Of a stretch of 64,000 nt of DNA, positions 16,555-26,163 are shown in pieces. Every line of letters starts with the position of its first letter. Position 1 is the stretch's first letter. This DNA is from CAYJAY01 sp964368445. Lineage in GTDB: Bacteria > Bacillota > Clostridia > Oscillospirales > Ruminococcaceae. The notes under the pieces are model-generated. The model was not told the DNA's origin. It did not search any database and worked only from the letters and a program-made list of their open reading frames with translations. A program made the translations under genes and the position numbers. The stretch covers positions 1 through 64,000 of the forward strand of contig CAYJAY010000003.1 in the NCBI GenBank assembly GCA_964368445.1. The letters run 5' to 3'.

Positions 16555-17368
16555 AGCTCACCTCAATATCGTGCAAGATATTATTTTTGCTATTTACTAT
16601 GAAAAAGCCTTTGTCGTTAAGTGAATTTTCTCTGTTATAAGTCATCTTTGAGCCGTCCATTTGTCTGAAAATCGCCCCCGCTTGTTCAGCAATGCACTGC
16701 ATAGCGGCGGTGTCCCACTCCATAGTTGGGTTGTGACGATAGTATATTTCGGCATCACCCTTAGCGACGAGACAGCCTTTAAGTGAACTGCCCATCTTCA
16801 CAAAATTTGTAAACTCGTACTTCTCTATAATCTCTTCCATCTCTGCACAACCATGAGAACTACTCATAACAAGACGTAGTTTGTTTAAATCAATTACATC
16901 CGATACGGATATTTCCAAAGTGTTGCCCGTATTATCCCTATAAAATGCTCCATTATCCTTACTTGCAAAGTACAGTTCCCCCGACACCGGTACATAAATT
17001 ACACCCATAATAACCTCATGGTTATATGCGAGCGCGATGTTTACGGTAAATTGCCCGTTGCGTTTTATAAACTCTTTCGTCCCATCCAGCGGGTCGACAA
17101 TAAAGCAATAAGGTCTCTCAAGTCTGCTCATATCGTCCTTATCCTCCTCAGAAAGAACGGAATAAGAAGGAAAGTTTTTTTTCAGTGCGGACACAATAAT
17201 GTCGTTTGAGGATTTATCTGCAAGAGTCAAGGGAGATTTGTCCAACTTATATTCAACGCTAGCAAATGTTTCTTCATTTTCATATATGTTCATTATGGCA
17301 ACACCCGCTGTTGTGGCAATGTCGATACATATACTTTGTATATTTTTAAGTTCAGTTCTAGATATCAA
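16538..17368 (-). CDS. cysQ: 3'(2'),5'-bisphosphate nucleotidase
   Basis: 276 aa of the inositol monophosphatase superfamily: LSEEDKDDMSR, FIVDPLDGTKEFIKRNGQFTVNIAL (the metal-binding DPLDGT) and MEWDTAAMQCIAEQAGA. CysQ hydrolyses PAP, the by-product left after PAPS donates sulfate and an inhibitor of sulfotransferases. Its place directly between the sulfotransferase-like gene and cysD supports PAPS-dependent sulfation here. The start is a TTG at 17368, preceded at 6 nt by GAGGAG. Confidence 0.92.
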   Translation of the reverse strand: MISRTELKNIQSICIDIATTAGVAIMNIYENEETFASVEYKLDKSPLTLADKSSNDIIVSALKKNFPSYSVLSEEDKDDMSRLERPYCFIVDPLDGTKEFIKRNGQFTVNIALAYNHEVIMGVIYVPVSGELYFASKDNGAFYRDNTGNTLEISVSDVIDLNKLRLVMSSSHGCAEMEEIIEKYEFTNFVKMGSSLKGCLVAKGDAEIYYRHNPTMEWDTAAMQCIAEQAGAIFRQMDGSKMTYNRENSLNDKGFFIVNSKNNILHDIEVSYDTFG

Positions 17369-17378
17369 TACAGTCTCC

Positions 17379-18623
17379 TCATCTTATATGCGGTCTCCAA
17401 CGAGCTTTAAACTTCTCAATATCCTCATCGGAGTAAAAGTGTTTGACATAAGGTTCATTATAGCAAGCATCAAAGTATTCCTGTGAGAATGTAAGCTCCC
17501 TTTGGGCTTGTTTGTACGATTCTCCTGTCCACTTATCCGCACCTACGTTTGCGCTTTCCAGTTTGTCAAACGGAACGCCAACCCAATCTGAAAGCTCTGG
17601 GATAATATTATTTAGCTTTTCTAGTTGGTAGACAAACACTTCAACATTGTTCTCCCTCATTATAGCATAACCTTTTTCTTTGTCGAACGGGTGTGCATAA
17701 ATATCAATCACTTCTTTTCGAAACCTATTCATACAATGTTGAATATGCCAACTATGAGAAAAGCTATCTACATTAATTGGGTTGTCTGCTTTTGGATAAT
17801 TCTTTGAATTAAGGTATGCATCAAAAAGTTCCTGAACATTGCCTCCGTCTTTAAAAAACAGTTTAATCAGACCTTCGTGGGTTTTATATTTTGCATCAAA
17901 GTTAAGCATGAACTGTTGCATGACATCAAATTCATCCATTCTGGTCGTAAGGCTATAAACTAAGGATATATTTTGACCTATTGGCTCTCTTACTGCTGTA
18001 ATTATTTTCACAGGTGAATACAATGTCTTAAAATATTCAATATCCATCGACTTTGGTTGAGCCCACATATTAAGTGCAGGTATATCATTTATAGAAAAAA
18101 TATTATTTAGTGTGAAATCAGCTGTTTTGGCAGGTAAATACAATATAATAATATCTTTCATATATCGAGATAATGCATTGTATAAAAACCAGCTTCTTTG
18201 ATGTCGTATAATTATGTTATACTCATCACTGCTAAACTTAACAGATTTGGAAGAACTAAATATATCAATATTCCTACGAAACTGTAATGCCCATCTTGCC
18301 TCTTCAAATGAAATGTAATCAATCTCCAGTTCAGATAATTGTTTCAATATACTTAATTCAGATTTTGTTTGAAAAGAAAGTTGAATCAATAGATTACTGT
18401 TTTCTTTTGATAACAGTTTTAATTCTGCCGGAGACATAACTTTTACTCCATTTATGGTAGTATTCCATAAGTTTTCATCATTGTCACATAGTGCAAATAC
18501 TTTGATATTGTAGTTTTCAAACAAATCCAAAAAAAGTTTACCAAAATATCCGCATCCCCACAATATCACTTTCTTGCCCTTGTAAATAGTAAATTCACTG
18601 TCAATTTTAGTTAATTTTATCAT
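17379..18623 (-). CDS. Sulfotransferase-like protein with N-terminal Rossmann-like domain
   Basis: 414 aa. Residues 17-115 are the recurrent domain of the cluster (KKVILWGCGYFGKLFLDLF, ALCDNDENLW, VMSP). Residues 155-414 resemble the capsular/NKWYS-type sulfotransferase fold: LPAKTADFTL (162-172) resembles the PAPS 5'-phosphosulfate loop, and AVREPIGQNIS (210-220) the 3'-phosphate motif with Arg and Ser. The C-terminal YNEPYVKHFYSDEDIEKF is shared with the gene at 20482. It sits 11 bp upstream of cysQ-cysD-cysNC, so transfer of sulfate to the surface glycan is the best guess. It has not been compared with databases. Confidence 0.68.
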   Translation of the reverse strand: MIKLTKIDSEFTIYKGKKVILWGCGYFGKLFLDLFENYNIKVFALCDNDENLWNTTINGVKVMSPAELKLLSKENSNLLIQLSFQTKSELSILKQLSELEIDYISFEEARWALQFRRNIDIFSSSKSVKFSSDEYNIIIRHQRSWFLYNALSRYMKDIIILYLPAKTADFTLNNIFSINDIPALNMWAQPKSMDIEYFKTLYSPVKIITAVREPIGQNISLVYSLTTRMDEFDVMQQFMLNFDAKYKTHEGLIKLFFKDGGNVQELFDAYLNSKNYPKADNPINVDSFSHSWHIQHCMNRFRKEVIDIYAHPFDKEKGYAIMRENNVEVFVYQLEKLNNIIPELSDWVGVPFDKLESANVGADKWTGESYKQAQRELTFSQEYFDACYNEPYVKHFYSDEDIEKFKARWRPHIR

Positions 18624-18684
18624 TTTTCACCTTTTTATATATAGATATTTTGATGAAACACTTGTTATCATCATTTTGTTAATT

Positions 18685-19686
18685 TTATGTAAAACTTTTT
18701 TCTAATTCATCATATTTTTTTTCATTCATTTCTGCTTTCATATCTTTTAGCAAATCCATATAATTATATTTCGGTAAATATCCCAACTCTTTAACGGCTA
18801 AATCAATATTCATGATATACTCAGGATTATTTGATTTTTCGGGACAATATACAACTTCTGAAATTTTATTTTCACAAAATACATCTCTTATTCCTAAAAT
18901 TTGCTCTTCAAGAGTTGTTCCTTTGCCCGTCCCAACATTGTAAGTCTTGTTCCTTTCTTTTGTCAATATCGACTTATATACCATTTGTGCAAAGTCTTTC
19001 ACGTACACAATGTCTTTGCTTATTTTAGGATCTCCCCAAATTTCAATTTTCTTGCCACTTATTGCTCTATTAATGATATAAAGATACGCAATGGGTTTTA
19101 TTTTTCCATTAACACAAAACATTTGATTTTTTGTATACATATAAATATTGGGCATTCTTAAAACTATACAGTTTAGACCATACATTTGCGAATAATTTTT
19201 CATAAGTTCTACCACCGCTACTTTGGATATTACATATACTGAATGGTCATTTGTGTAGTTTAGCTTAATAGGCATATCAGGAAAAAGCTCTTTTTCTACA
19301 CCAAAATAACCTGCTAAATCTGAAATTGACTGTGTGTAAATAAATTTTTCAGTATTTGTTTTTCTTGCGTATTCCAAAGCATTTATGCCACCAATTGTGT
19401 TTGTCTCAATATATTTTTCAGGCTGATACCCTTCCATATATGCCGGAAGGATTCCAGCCATAAAAATTATTGCATAAACATCTGTCTGTGGTAATTTTTC
19501 AAAATCTCTCTTACACGAAATATCAACTTTTATGTATTCTATCCCATACTCCCTCGAAAAAAAATCAGTGTCTCGCTTGGAAACTGCAATAAGTTCATAT
19601 TCACTACTATTTAGATAATTATACAAATAATCTACAACATATGCCCCAGTTGTTCCGGTAGCCCCAAATATCAATATTTTTTTCAT
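18685..19686 (-). CDS. NAD-dependent nucleotide-sugar epimerase/dehydratase
   Basis: 333 aa, extended short-chain dehydrogenase. N-terminal MKKILIFGATGTTGAYVVDYL is the nucleotide-binding glycine loop; the catalytic Tyr-x3-Lys appears as YVISK after a serine (TQSISD). The middle region reads VLRMPNIYMYTKNQ. It interconverts nucleotide-sugar precursors of the glycan, exact substrate unknown. The frame also offers GTG 19692, but AAGGAG is 5 nt before ATG 19686, which is preferred. Confidence 0.82.
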   Translation of the reverse strand: MKKILIFGATGTTGAYVVDYLYNYLNSSEYELIAVSKRDTDFFSREYGIEYIKVDISCKRDFEKLPQTDVYAIIFMAGILPAYMEGYQPEKYIETNTIGGINALEYARKTNTEKFIYTQSISDLAGYFGVEKELFPDMPIKLNYTNDHSVYVISKVAVVELMKNYSQMYGLNCIVLRMPNIYMYTKNQMFCVNGKIKPIAYLYIINRAISGKKIEIWGDPKISKDIVYVKDFAQMVYKSILTKERNKTYNVGTGKGTTLEEQILGIRDVFCENKISEVVYCPEKSNNPEYIMNIDLAVKELGYLPKYNYMDLLKDMKAEMNEKKYDELEKSFT

Positions 19687-19783
19687 ATACACTCCTTATA
19701 ACTTAATACAAATTATTTTGCTGAGATTGCCTCATTACTTACTATCAGATGTTAAATTATCTGCTTAGTTCTAGAATAAAATA

Positions 19784-20482
19784 TTATAACAAGATATACT
19801 CTTTTAGCATTTCATTAATTATATCAGGACAGTTAAACATAAGAATATCTAAAATTGACAAAGAAGGGACAAAGCAATCATTGCTAAACTGCGTGTATTT
19901 GATGTTGCCCGATTTTAAGAAACTCAGCTGTATACCTTCCTTACTGAATTCATTTTTGCTGTATAGACCGATACCACCTATTGAATTAATATAAGTGGTT
20001 GCATTTAACTCTTTACAAATTGCAATAACTTTTTCTGTGGATTTTAAATTGTGATCAATACTTAGACTAGAAGAAATAATAAGCTTTGTGTTAAGATTTA
20101 ATACGTCCATAATGTCTACTATTGAATTAAATAAGAAACTAAAGAGATTTCTGTCTTCATAATTCAATATTTGTTCAACTAGAGTTATAGCCTTTTCGTA
20201 AAATGGTGCTTTGTAATATGACGAAGTAAACTGACGTACCATTTTATTTCTATCAAATGATTTTGAAATTTCTCTTTGGTCAATATTTAAGAAATCAGAA
20301 GCTTTTTCAAGAGGTACTGTAAATAATTTATTACATCCATGAACTAAATAGTTGTTTCTATTTATCCACCCCTTTTTTGTATACTCAATATTATCGTACA
20401 CTACAAATATGTCTACGGCGGATATGAGCTGCCAATACCCAATATACGGGAAAAAATATGGTTGCATTATTCCGATTTTCAT
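19784..20482 (-). CDS. WbqC-family protein
   Basis: 232 aa. The N-terminus KIGIMQPYFFPYIGYWQLI and VVYDNIEYTKKGWINRNNYL are the signature of the WbqC family (PF08889), found in O-antigen and capsule loci. Its biochemical role is not firmly known; it is often beside aminotransferases and sugar-modifying enzymes. The start overlaps the upstream stop by one base (TAATG). The 97-bp gap after it holds nothing recognisable. Confidence 0.85.
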   Translation of the reverse strand: MKIGIMQPYFFPYIGYWQLISAVDIFVVYDNIEYTKKGWINRNNYLVHGCNKLFTVPLEKASDFLNIDQREISKSFDRNKMVRQFTSSYYKAPFYEKAITLVEQILNYEDRNLFSFLFNSIVDIMDVLNLNTKLIISSSLSIDHNLKSTEKVIAICKELNATTYINSIGGIGLYSKNEFSKEGIQLSFLKSGNIKYTQFSNDCFVPSLSILDILMFNCPDIINEMLKEYILL

Positions 20483-21678
20483 TAAACTATCCGCCCTTCA
20501 CAGCTGTTCTTAAACCTTTCGATATCTTCATCTGAATAAAAATGAGAAACAAAAGGTTCGCTATAACACTTTTCGACATACTCCCTCGAAAGTTTAATGT
20601 CTTTTTGAAACAAATTGTCCGTTTCATTAATCTCTATCCCGATTGCACAAACTCCAAGCCATTTCGATAGTTCGGGCAGTATTTCTTTAAGCCGCTCATA
20701 TTGATACACAAAAACCTCGATGTTGTCGCCCTGCATAATCGAAAAGCCTTTTTGTTTGTCAAAAGGTTGAGCCGTGATATCAAGCACATGTTTACAAAAA
20801 CTTCGCACAAAACCCTGAATATCGCGTGACAATTTCATGGTTTTCAGAGTACAGCTTTCCGGAATGTCAATTCCCTTTTCATATCCTGTCTCTCTCATCC
20901 ATTTGTCAAACAGCATCTGCGGCGTTATGTCTTCGAGATGTTCAGCTAGTTTGATGTAATATGCTTCTTCCAAAAATCCTTCACGCCTTAACATTTTGTG
21001 TACAAACGCCATATTTTGTGATATAGGATCCCTAACGGCGGTAATGAGTTTTTTGTTTACATCGCAAAACCCTAGAATTTGACTGTCAAACCCTTGTGGA
21101 CAAGAATCAAAATTGTATATTTGCTGTGTATCGGGAATAAGCTTGTAGATATTCTCCAATCCTGTCTCAAATGGCAGATTAAATAATATTGGATAACGTT
21201 TGGGATTTTTTGCAACATCACGTACAAAAGTTGTCTTTCTCTCTAGCGCATATTCTATGTCAATCAAATCCGCATCAATCAAGATGTTGTTTTGAACTTG
21301 TTTTATTTCTGTATTATGTTGATGCAGTCGCGAGTTAATCAGCCTCAAGTATTTCAGTTGAGTCACAGGAAAACAACAAGTTACGCCAATCGATTCAAGT
21401 TTAGAAATAAGCGAAGTGTAGTCCTCAAGAAGCAGCGCAACTTGTACAACAACATCGTCACTTTGAGCCAATATATCTTTTAGCTTGTTTGGTGAAATAA
21501 CCGGGGTATTGTCTATCTTTGTTCCCCATAACTTTTCATTGTTGTCACAAAACGCAAGCACTTCACATTCTAAGCTTTTTAAAAGATCATGGAACTCCTT
21601 GCCGATTTTCCCCGCTCCCCACAATACAACTCTATGATTTATATATATATTAAGATTTTCGTCATACATTTCAATCAT
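20482..21678 (-). CDS. Second sulfotransferase-like protein, altered cofactor motif
   Basis: 398 aa, same architecture as the gene at 17379: N-terminal Rossmann-like domain (HRVVLWGAGKIGKEFHDLL, AFCDNNEKLWGTKID, PVISP) followed by the sulfotransferase-like region. AVRDPISQNMAFVH matches the 3'-phosphate motif but has Ala where the first copy has Ser. The 5' loop reads LPFETGLENI, with Glu-Thr in place of the Lys-Thr of the first copy. The C-terminal CYSEPFVSHFYSDEDIERF is nearly the same as in the first copy. Either a divergent sulfotransferase or one that lost PAPS binding. Confidence 0.6.
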   Translation of the reverse strand: MIEMYDENLNIYINHRVVLWGAGKIGKEFHDLLKSLECEVLAFCDNNEKLWGTKIDNTPVISPNKLKDILAQSDDVVVQVALLLEDYTSLISKLESIGVTCCFPVTQLKYLRLINSRLHQHNTEIKQVQNNILIDADLIDIEYALERKTTFVRDVAKNPKRYPILFNLPFETGLENIYKLIPDTQQIYNFDSCPQGFDSQILGFCDVNKKLITAVRDPISQNMAFVHKMLRREGFLEEAYYIKLAEHLEDITPQMLFDKWMRETGYEKGIDIPESCTLKTMKLSRDIQGFVRSFCKHVLDITAQPFDKQKGFSIMQGDNIEVFVYQYERLKEILPELSKWLGVCAIGIEINETDNLFQKDIKLSREYVEKCYSEPFVSHFYSDEDIERFKNSCEGRIV

Positions 21679-21687
21679 ATTGTTTCC

Positions 21688-24108
21688 CTACAGTTCGCTT
21701 TCTATCTGTTTCCATATTGCTATCCCCACCTTTTTTTCGCTACAATTTCGATTAGTATTTTCATCGATAGCCTTTACTGTTTCTATCCATGTTGTCGGCG
21801 ACAATGGCAAATATGGGGCAAAAGCATCTTTTCCTGTTCCCTTTAACTCACATCGAAATAGTTCTTGTACTCTATCATGATTTTCGATTGTAATTCGGTG
21901 TTGGCTAACATTTTGATGTTTTAAATCCACCACAGATACAATATTGTTCTCAAATCCATGTGGCAACACATATATCTCATTATCAAACAAAAGAGCATCT
22001 ATTGAGCAAGTTGTAAAGACATTCATCGTTTTAGGCGTTAGTTGTTTACATGTCATTGTGCTAATATCAAGGCTGTAAAGAGCGTCTGAATATGTAGTAC
22101 TAAAGAGAAGCCTTCCATCATGTACGTTGCAAAGCCTAATAAAAATTTCTTCGCCGGTCTTAGATTTGTCAAAAATATTAATTACGTTACAGTTTTGAAA
22201 ATCCTTAATATCTTTCCAATAAAGGAGTTTTCCTTCTTTTCTACTTACTACCCATAAACTATTTTGCGAGATACAGATATGAGGAACAATTTCAAAAGAA
22301 TAATTATTCGGCAAATCAAACGTCAAACAATTTCCCGCATTTCGTGCAACTAACTTATTATGCAATTTTTGATGTGTCCAAATGTACCCATCAGCAGCAC
22401 TTAAATATGTTTCTTTCTCCTTTAAATTTATTTTATTACAGGAAAAATCTTCAGTTGATATCACATAGTGATAGTCTGTACTATCTTTTCTGACAACTAT
22501 AACTTCATCTTCATTTACATATGAAGTAAACCATTGAGGCTTTGCGAAGTCTTCCTTTTCAATTTCAATATACTTAATGTCGGAGGATACAATATTGTAG
22601 AGTACCACACAATTTCTAAATCGTGGTACTAATACAAGCCAATCATTACATATGGCAATAGTATAAAATAAATTAGGTTCAAACATTGGAAATTTAGCTA
22701 GTGATGCAACGTACCATGCTTGTTTCGTTACCGGATTGTATTTAATAATTGCGTTAAATGAAATACCGAACTGCCATACATATCCCCCTGCAATAACTCC
22801 ACCACTATTTATATTTATTAGCCTAGTTTCCCACCAGTTTTTTTCATAAGTATCCGGCAAAATATATATTGGCTTGTCAGTCTCTTTATAAAGAGTAAAC
22901 ACAGAACTTTTGAACGAACCTATATATCCGTGCGAGAGGGTAATGCTTCTGTGCAAATCTGCTGAGTCATCATAAATTCCGTTTTTGAGCAGTTTAAATT
23001 TATCCACTCTTCTCTTATACTGTCTTAGCAATTCCTTATTATTTTGGAGCGAAGTTAACGTCTGCTGAATAAGCGGATGGGGTCTCCAGATCACGACAAT
23101 ATCTTGGTCATCTCCCATTATATCCATCACATAATCCAGCATGTCAAAGAATTTGGTCGGTTCATTCATAACACTTTTAAGGTGTGTGTTAAATAACAAA
23201 ACCGTTTTATTCTCTATCTTCTTCTGCCATTCTTCAGGAATATTTTTTGTATTCGCATTAAACAGCGCATCTAATTTGGGGCTTCCAAGCCCAATCACCT
23301 TCTCTTCCTGATATTTCTTCAGATACTGTGCCGCCACCTCCTCTTGAACTATAACTCGCCAAGCATTCTTAACTCCCGGCATATCCGGCATATGCTCCAT
23401 TGAATTTTCAGTTGCAAAATAATATGGTACATAAACAAGATATGGTGTAATTTTCTTGAGGTTTGTCGAAAAAAACTCCGGATGAACACAGGTGATTAGA
23501 TTTATATCGTCATAGGGATTATGATAGAAAATAAGATCCGGTTTCAAGCTTTCAAGCGTTCGTGTTTTGTAGTGGACTAAAGGTAAATCTTGTGGAAACA
23601 TGTCATACTCACAGGTGTCACTAATTGGTTTTCTCTGTTTGTCAAAAGAATAATATGGAACCGGCATTACATAAGCCTCCCAGTCCTCGTTCTTCATCGC
23701 TTCGTGACAAATGCTTGCAAGACTGTCCCACATCGACGCTATGTACGGCAAAAAAACCACGACCTGCTTTTGTTCAGGAATATCGGATTCAATCACAGAC
23801 TTTATATCTTTAATGTTAGAGCTGCAAATGTTGAGAAGATTGGAATATTCCTTACTTTGTAGTTCCTCTACGCACCCGAGTTTGTATATATTTTTGTAGT
23901 ATTCTTCGAGTTGTTCGATAATACGTTGCACTACATCTATCAGAGATTCTTGAGCCTCTAGCGTTTCACCCACAGATATCGCTAAATCCTGACACAGCCC
24001 CAACAAATCTAGCGACTGTTCTTTATCTTTGATAGAACGTATAATTTCGTGACATTCCTCAATGCTTGCAACTGCCTCCAAAACTTGTCTTTTAATCTTT
24101 ATTTTCAT
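21688..24108 (-). CDS. CDP-glycerol phosphotransferase-like protein with repeat-like C-terminal tail
   Basis: About 806 aa. Residues 1-100 are helical. Residues about 110-430 resemble the GT-B fold of CDP-glycerol:polyol phosphotransferases (EQKQVVVFLPYIASMWDSL, VHPEFFSTNLKKITPYLVYVPYY, LGSPKLDALF, IVIWRPHPL, DSADLHRSITLSHGYIGSF). The remaining ~370 residues are rich in short beta-strand patterns with recurring aromatic and Gly/Asp turns (for example GGYVWQFG, DGYIWTHQ, NSLWVVSRKEGKLLYW), which suggests a beta-propeller, perhaps glycan-binding. ATG 24108 follows GGAGGG; the frame extends 16 codons without a comparable site. It overlaps the aminotransferase stop by 17 bp. It may attach polyol phosphate to the glycan. 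Confidence 0.68.
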   Translation of the reverse strand: MKIKIKRQVLEAVASIEECHEIIRSIKDKEQSLDLLGLCQDLAISVGETLEAQESLIDVVQRIIEQLEEYYKNIYKLGCVEELQSKEYSNLLNICSSNIKDIKSVIESDIPEQKQVVVFLPYIASMWDSLASICHEAMKNEDWEAYVMPVPYYSFDKQRKPISDTCEYDMFPQDLPLVHYKTRTLESLKPDLIFYHNPYDDINLITCVHPEFFSTNLKKITPYLVYVPYYFATENSMEHMPDMPGVKNAWRVIVQEEVAAQYLKKYQEEKVIGLGSPKLDALFNANTKNIPEEWQKKIENKTVLLFNTHLKSVMNEPTKFFDMLDYVMDIMGDDQDIVVIWRPHPLIQQTLTSLQNNKELLRQYKRRVDKFKLLKNGIYDDSADLHRSITLSHGYIGSFKSSVFTLYKETDKPIYILPDTYEKNWWETRLININSGGVIAGGYVWQFGISFNAIIKYNPVTKQAWYVASLAKFPMFEPNLFYTIAICNDWLVLVPRFRNCVVLYNIVSSDIKYIEIEKEDFAKPQWFTSYVNEDEVIVVRKDSTDYHYVISTEDFSCNKINLKEKETYLSAADGYIWTHQKLHNKLVARNAGNCLTFDLPNNYSFEIVPHICISQNSLWVVSRKEGKLLYWKDIKDFQNCNVINIFDKSKTGEEIFIRLCNVHDGRLLFSTTYSDALYSLDISTMTCKQLTPKTMNVFTTCSIDALLFDNEIYVLPHGFENNIVSVVDLKHQNVSQHRITIENHDRVQELFRCELKGTGKDAFAPYLPLSPTTWIETVKAIDENTNRNCSEKKVGIAIWKQIESEL

Positions 24109-25204
24109 GAACCCTCCGTATAACCTCGCAAACCCTATCCACTTCGCTATTGTCAAGTGTCGGGTAGATTGGCAGAGTAAGTATTTTTTGCGATATCTCG
24201 TTTGCTACAGGTGTATCCTTGGGCATTTGTTTGTCTGTATAGCAATCGAGTTCTGTCACTATCGGATAAAAGTACTTTCTAACGTATATCTCCTGTTCAG
24301 CTAGTATATTAAACAACTCATCGCGTGTTTTCCCAAATGCTTCCAAGACCAACACAGGCACATATGCATAGTTTTGAGTCTGCTCCGGGTTGTTTTTACA
24401 AAACACAATCCCAGCTACATCACTCAGATTTTCCAAATATCTCTCATATACTCTTTTTCTTTCATCTATTGCCCATTGCACCTGTTTAAGATTACAAAGT
24501 CCCATAATAGCAGAAAACTCGTTCATCTTAGCATTCGCACCAACGTATTCCACTTCATCTTGCGATTTTATGCCAAAATTTTTTAGATTATATAATCTAC
24601 TCTCAAGCCTGTCGTCCGAAAACGTGATTGCTCCACCTTCGATTGTGTTAAACACCTTCGTAGCATGAAAACTGAACATAGACGCATCACCAAATCTGCC
24701 CACCGGTATATTTTTGTACGAAACTCCAAAAGCATGTGCTGCATCATAAATTACCTTTAAATTATACTTTTTAGCTATTTTGTCAATCCGCTCCACGTCA
24801 CATATATGTCCATAAACGTGTACAGGAAGTATGGCACAGGTCTTTTCTGTAATAGCTTCCTCGATTTTATTTACATCTATGGTATAGTTATCTCGTCTGA
24901 TATCACAAAACACCGGCGTCAATCCGTTTCGCACTATTGCATGTGTTGTGGACACAAATGTAAACGGTGTGGTTATTACCTCGCCAGCGAGTTCCATCGC
25001 TTGCAATGTCATCTCAAGCGCCATGTGGCCATTGCAAAACAAAGAGACATTTTGAACTTCCATATAGTCCTGAAGCTCACTTTGAAATAATTTGTGGTAC
25101 ACACCCATGTTTGTGATATTGTGCGTTTCCCAAAGTGGCTTAATCGCTTCACAATATTCTTCATATGTGGGTAGGAGCGCTTTTGTTACATAGATTTTTT
25201 TCAT
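24092..25204 (-). CDS. DegT/DnrJ/EryC1-family sugar aminotransferase
   Basis: About 370 aa. PLP-dependent nucleotide-sugar aminotransferase: TTPFTFVSTTHAI, VIYDAAHAFGV, and the lysine motif SFHATKVFNTIEGG. Converts a keto-sugar nucleotide to an amino sugar for the glycan. The C-terminal ILTLPIYPTL is also typical. Start at ATG 25204, which has GGAGGA at 8 nt and overlaps the upstream GT2 stop (ATGA); the frame includes a TTG one codon earlier. Confidence 0.9.
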   Translation of the reverse strand: MKKIYVTKALLPTYEEYCEAIKPLWETHNITNMGVYHKLFQSELQDYMEVQNVSLFCNGHMALEMTLQAMELAGEVITTPFTFVSTTHAIVRNGLTPVFCDIRRDNYTIDVNKIEEAITEKTCAILPVHVYGHICDVERIDKIAKKYNLKVIYDAAHAFGVSYKNIPVGRFGDASMFSFHATKVFNTIEGGAITFSDDRLESRLYNLKNFGIKSQDEVEYVGANAKMNEFSAIMGLCNLKQVQWAIDERKRVYERYLENLSDVAGIVFCKNNPEQTQNYAYVPVLVLEAFGKTRDELFNILAEQEIYVRKYFYPIVTELDCYTDKQMPKDTPVANEISQKILTLPIYPTLDNSEVDRVCEVIRRVHENKD

Positions 25205-26103
25205 CAAAAGTCCTCCTTTGCTAGTATTTTCAGCAAGATAGCTTGATTCATATATGATGAATCGTCCATATATTTATTTATCGAGTCCTTTAATTGCATT
25301 GCCTTATGTAACGAATACAGTTTCTCTATACCGAAATATTTTTGCATAAATTGTTCAATTTCACAAAAACCATTATAAAGATACCCCGTTATATTTCTAT
25401 TCTCAATGCTTGCACTCCAACTATCTCCGTGCGTAGTGATATATCTATAACATCCAACAAAGTCGGATAGTTGGTAGAAATCGCCACTTGCAGCTATAAG
25501 TGCGGCTAATTTCATATCACCCGTCATCTTAATGTTTTTGTACTCTTCAAGAATTTTTCCACTCAGGTTGCTTATGACTTGTTTTCTGTACATCAAGCTG
25601 CATGTCTGTGCAAACCGTCCTTGTAAATATATCTGTCTAAAATTCATTATTTCGTCATTCTCTCTTACAAGATATTGCTTTAAGAAAGGTGATGTATGAG
25701 GGGTCCCATCATAATCAACTACTGTTACATTTCCTCCACACCCAGAACATTCTTTATGAATATCCAATATATCAACTTGCTTTTGCAGTTTGTATGGGTC
25801 TGTCCAATAATCATCACCTTCACAAATTGCTATATACTCACCACGACATAAGCCATTTAATTTTTGATGCCAAGTAACTTTAGCATAACAGTTTTGCTCT
25901 CTTAATATCGGAATAATAATTCCAGGGTATTTTTTTGAATAATCTCTAATAATTTCCTGAGTATTATCAGTAGAGGCATCATCGTTTACAATTACTTCAT
26001 ATGCAAAGTTTGTTTTCTGAAGTATAAAACCATCAAGGGCTTGTCGTATATAATTTTCATGATTATATGAAATACATATTATACTTACTTTTATTTTTTC
26101 CAT
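25204..26103 (-). CDS. GT2 glycosyltransferase
   Basis: 299 aa. VSIICISYNHENYIRQALDG, YEVIVNDDASTDNTQEI and the acidic EGDDYWTDPYKLQKQ are typical of family 2 glycosyltransferases of the kind with a W-T-D-P motif after the DxD. Donor and acceptor are unknown. The start has AAGGAG at 5 nt, and the stop overlaps the aminotransferase start. Confidence 0.88.
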   Translation of the reverse strand: MEKIKVSIICISYNHENYIRQALDGFILQKTNFAYEVIVNDDASTDNTQEIIRDYSKKYPGIIIPILREQNCYAKVTWHQKLNGLCRGEYIAICEGDDYWTDPYKLQKQVDILDIHKECSGCGGNVTVVDYDGTPHTSPFLKQYLVRENDEIMNFRQIYLQGRFAQTCSLMYRKQVISNLSGKILEEYKNIKMTGDMKLAALIAASGDFYQLSDFVGCYRYITTHGDSWSASIENRNITGYLYNGFCEIEQFMQKYFGIEKLYSLHKAMQLKDSINKYMDDSSYMNQAILLKILAKEDF

Positions 26104-26163
26104 AACACTCCTTGCAAGGATAAGTTATTCAAATATTATCTAATTAGCCATTGTGTTTTAATT

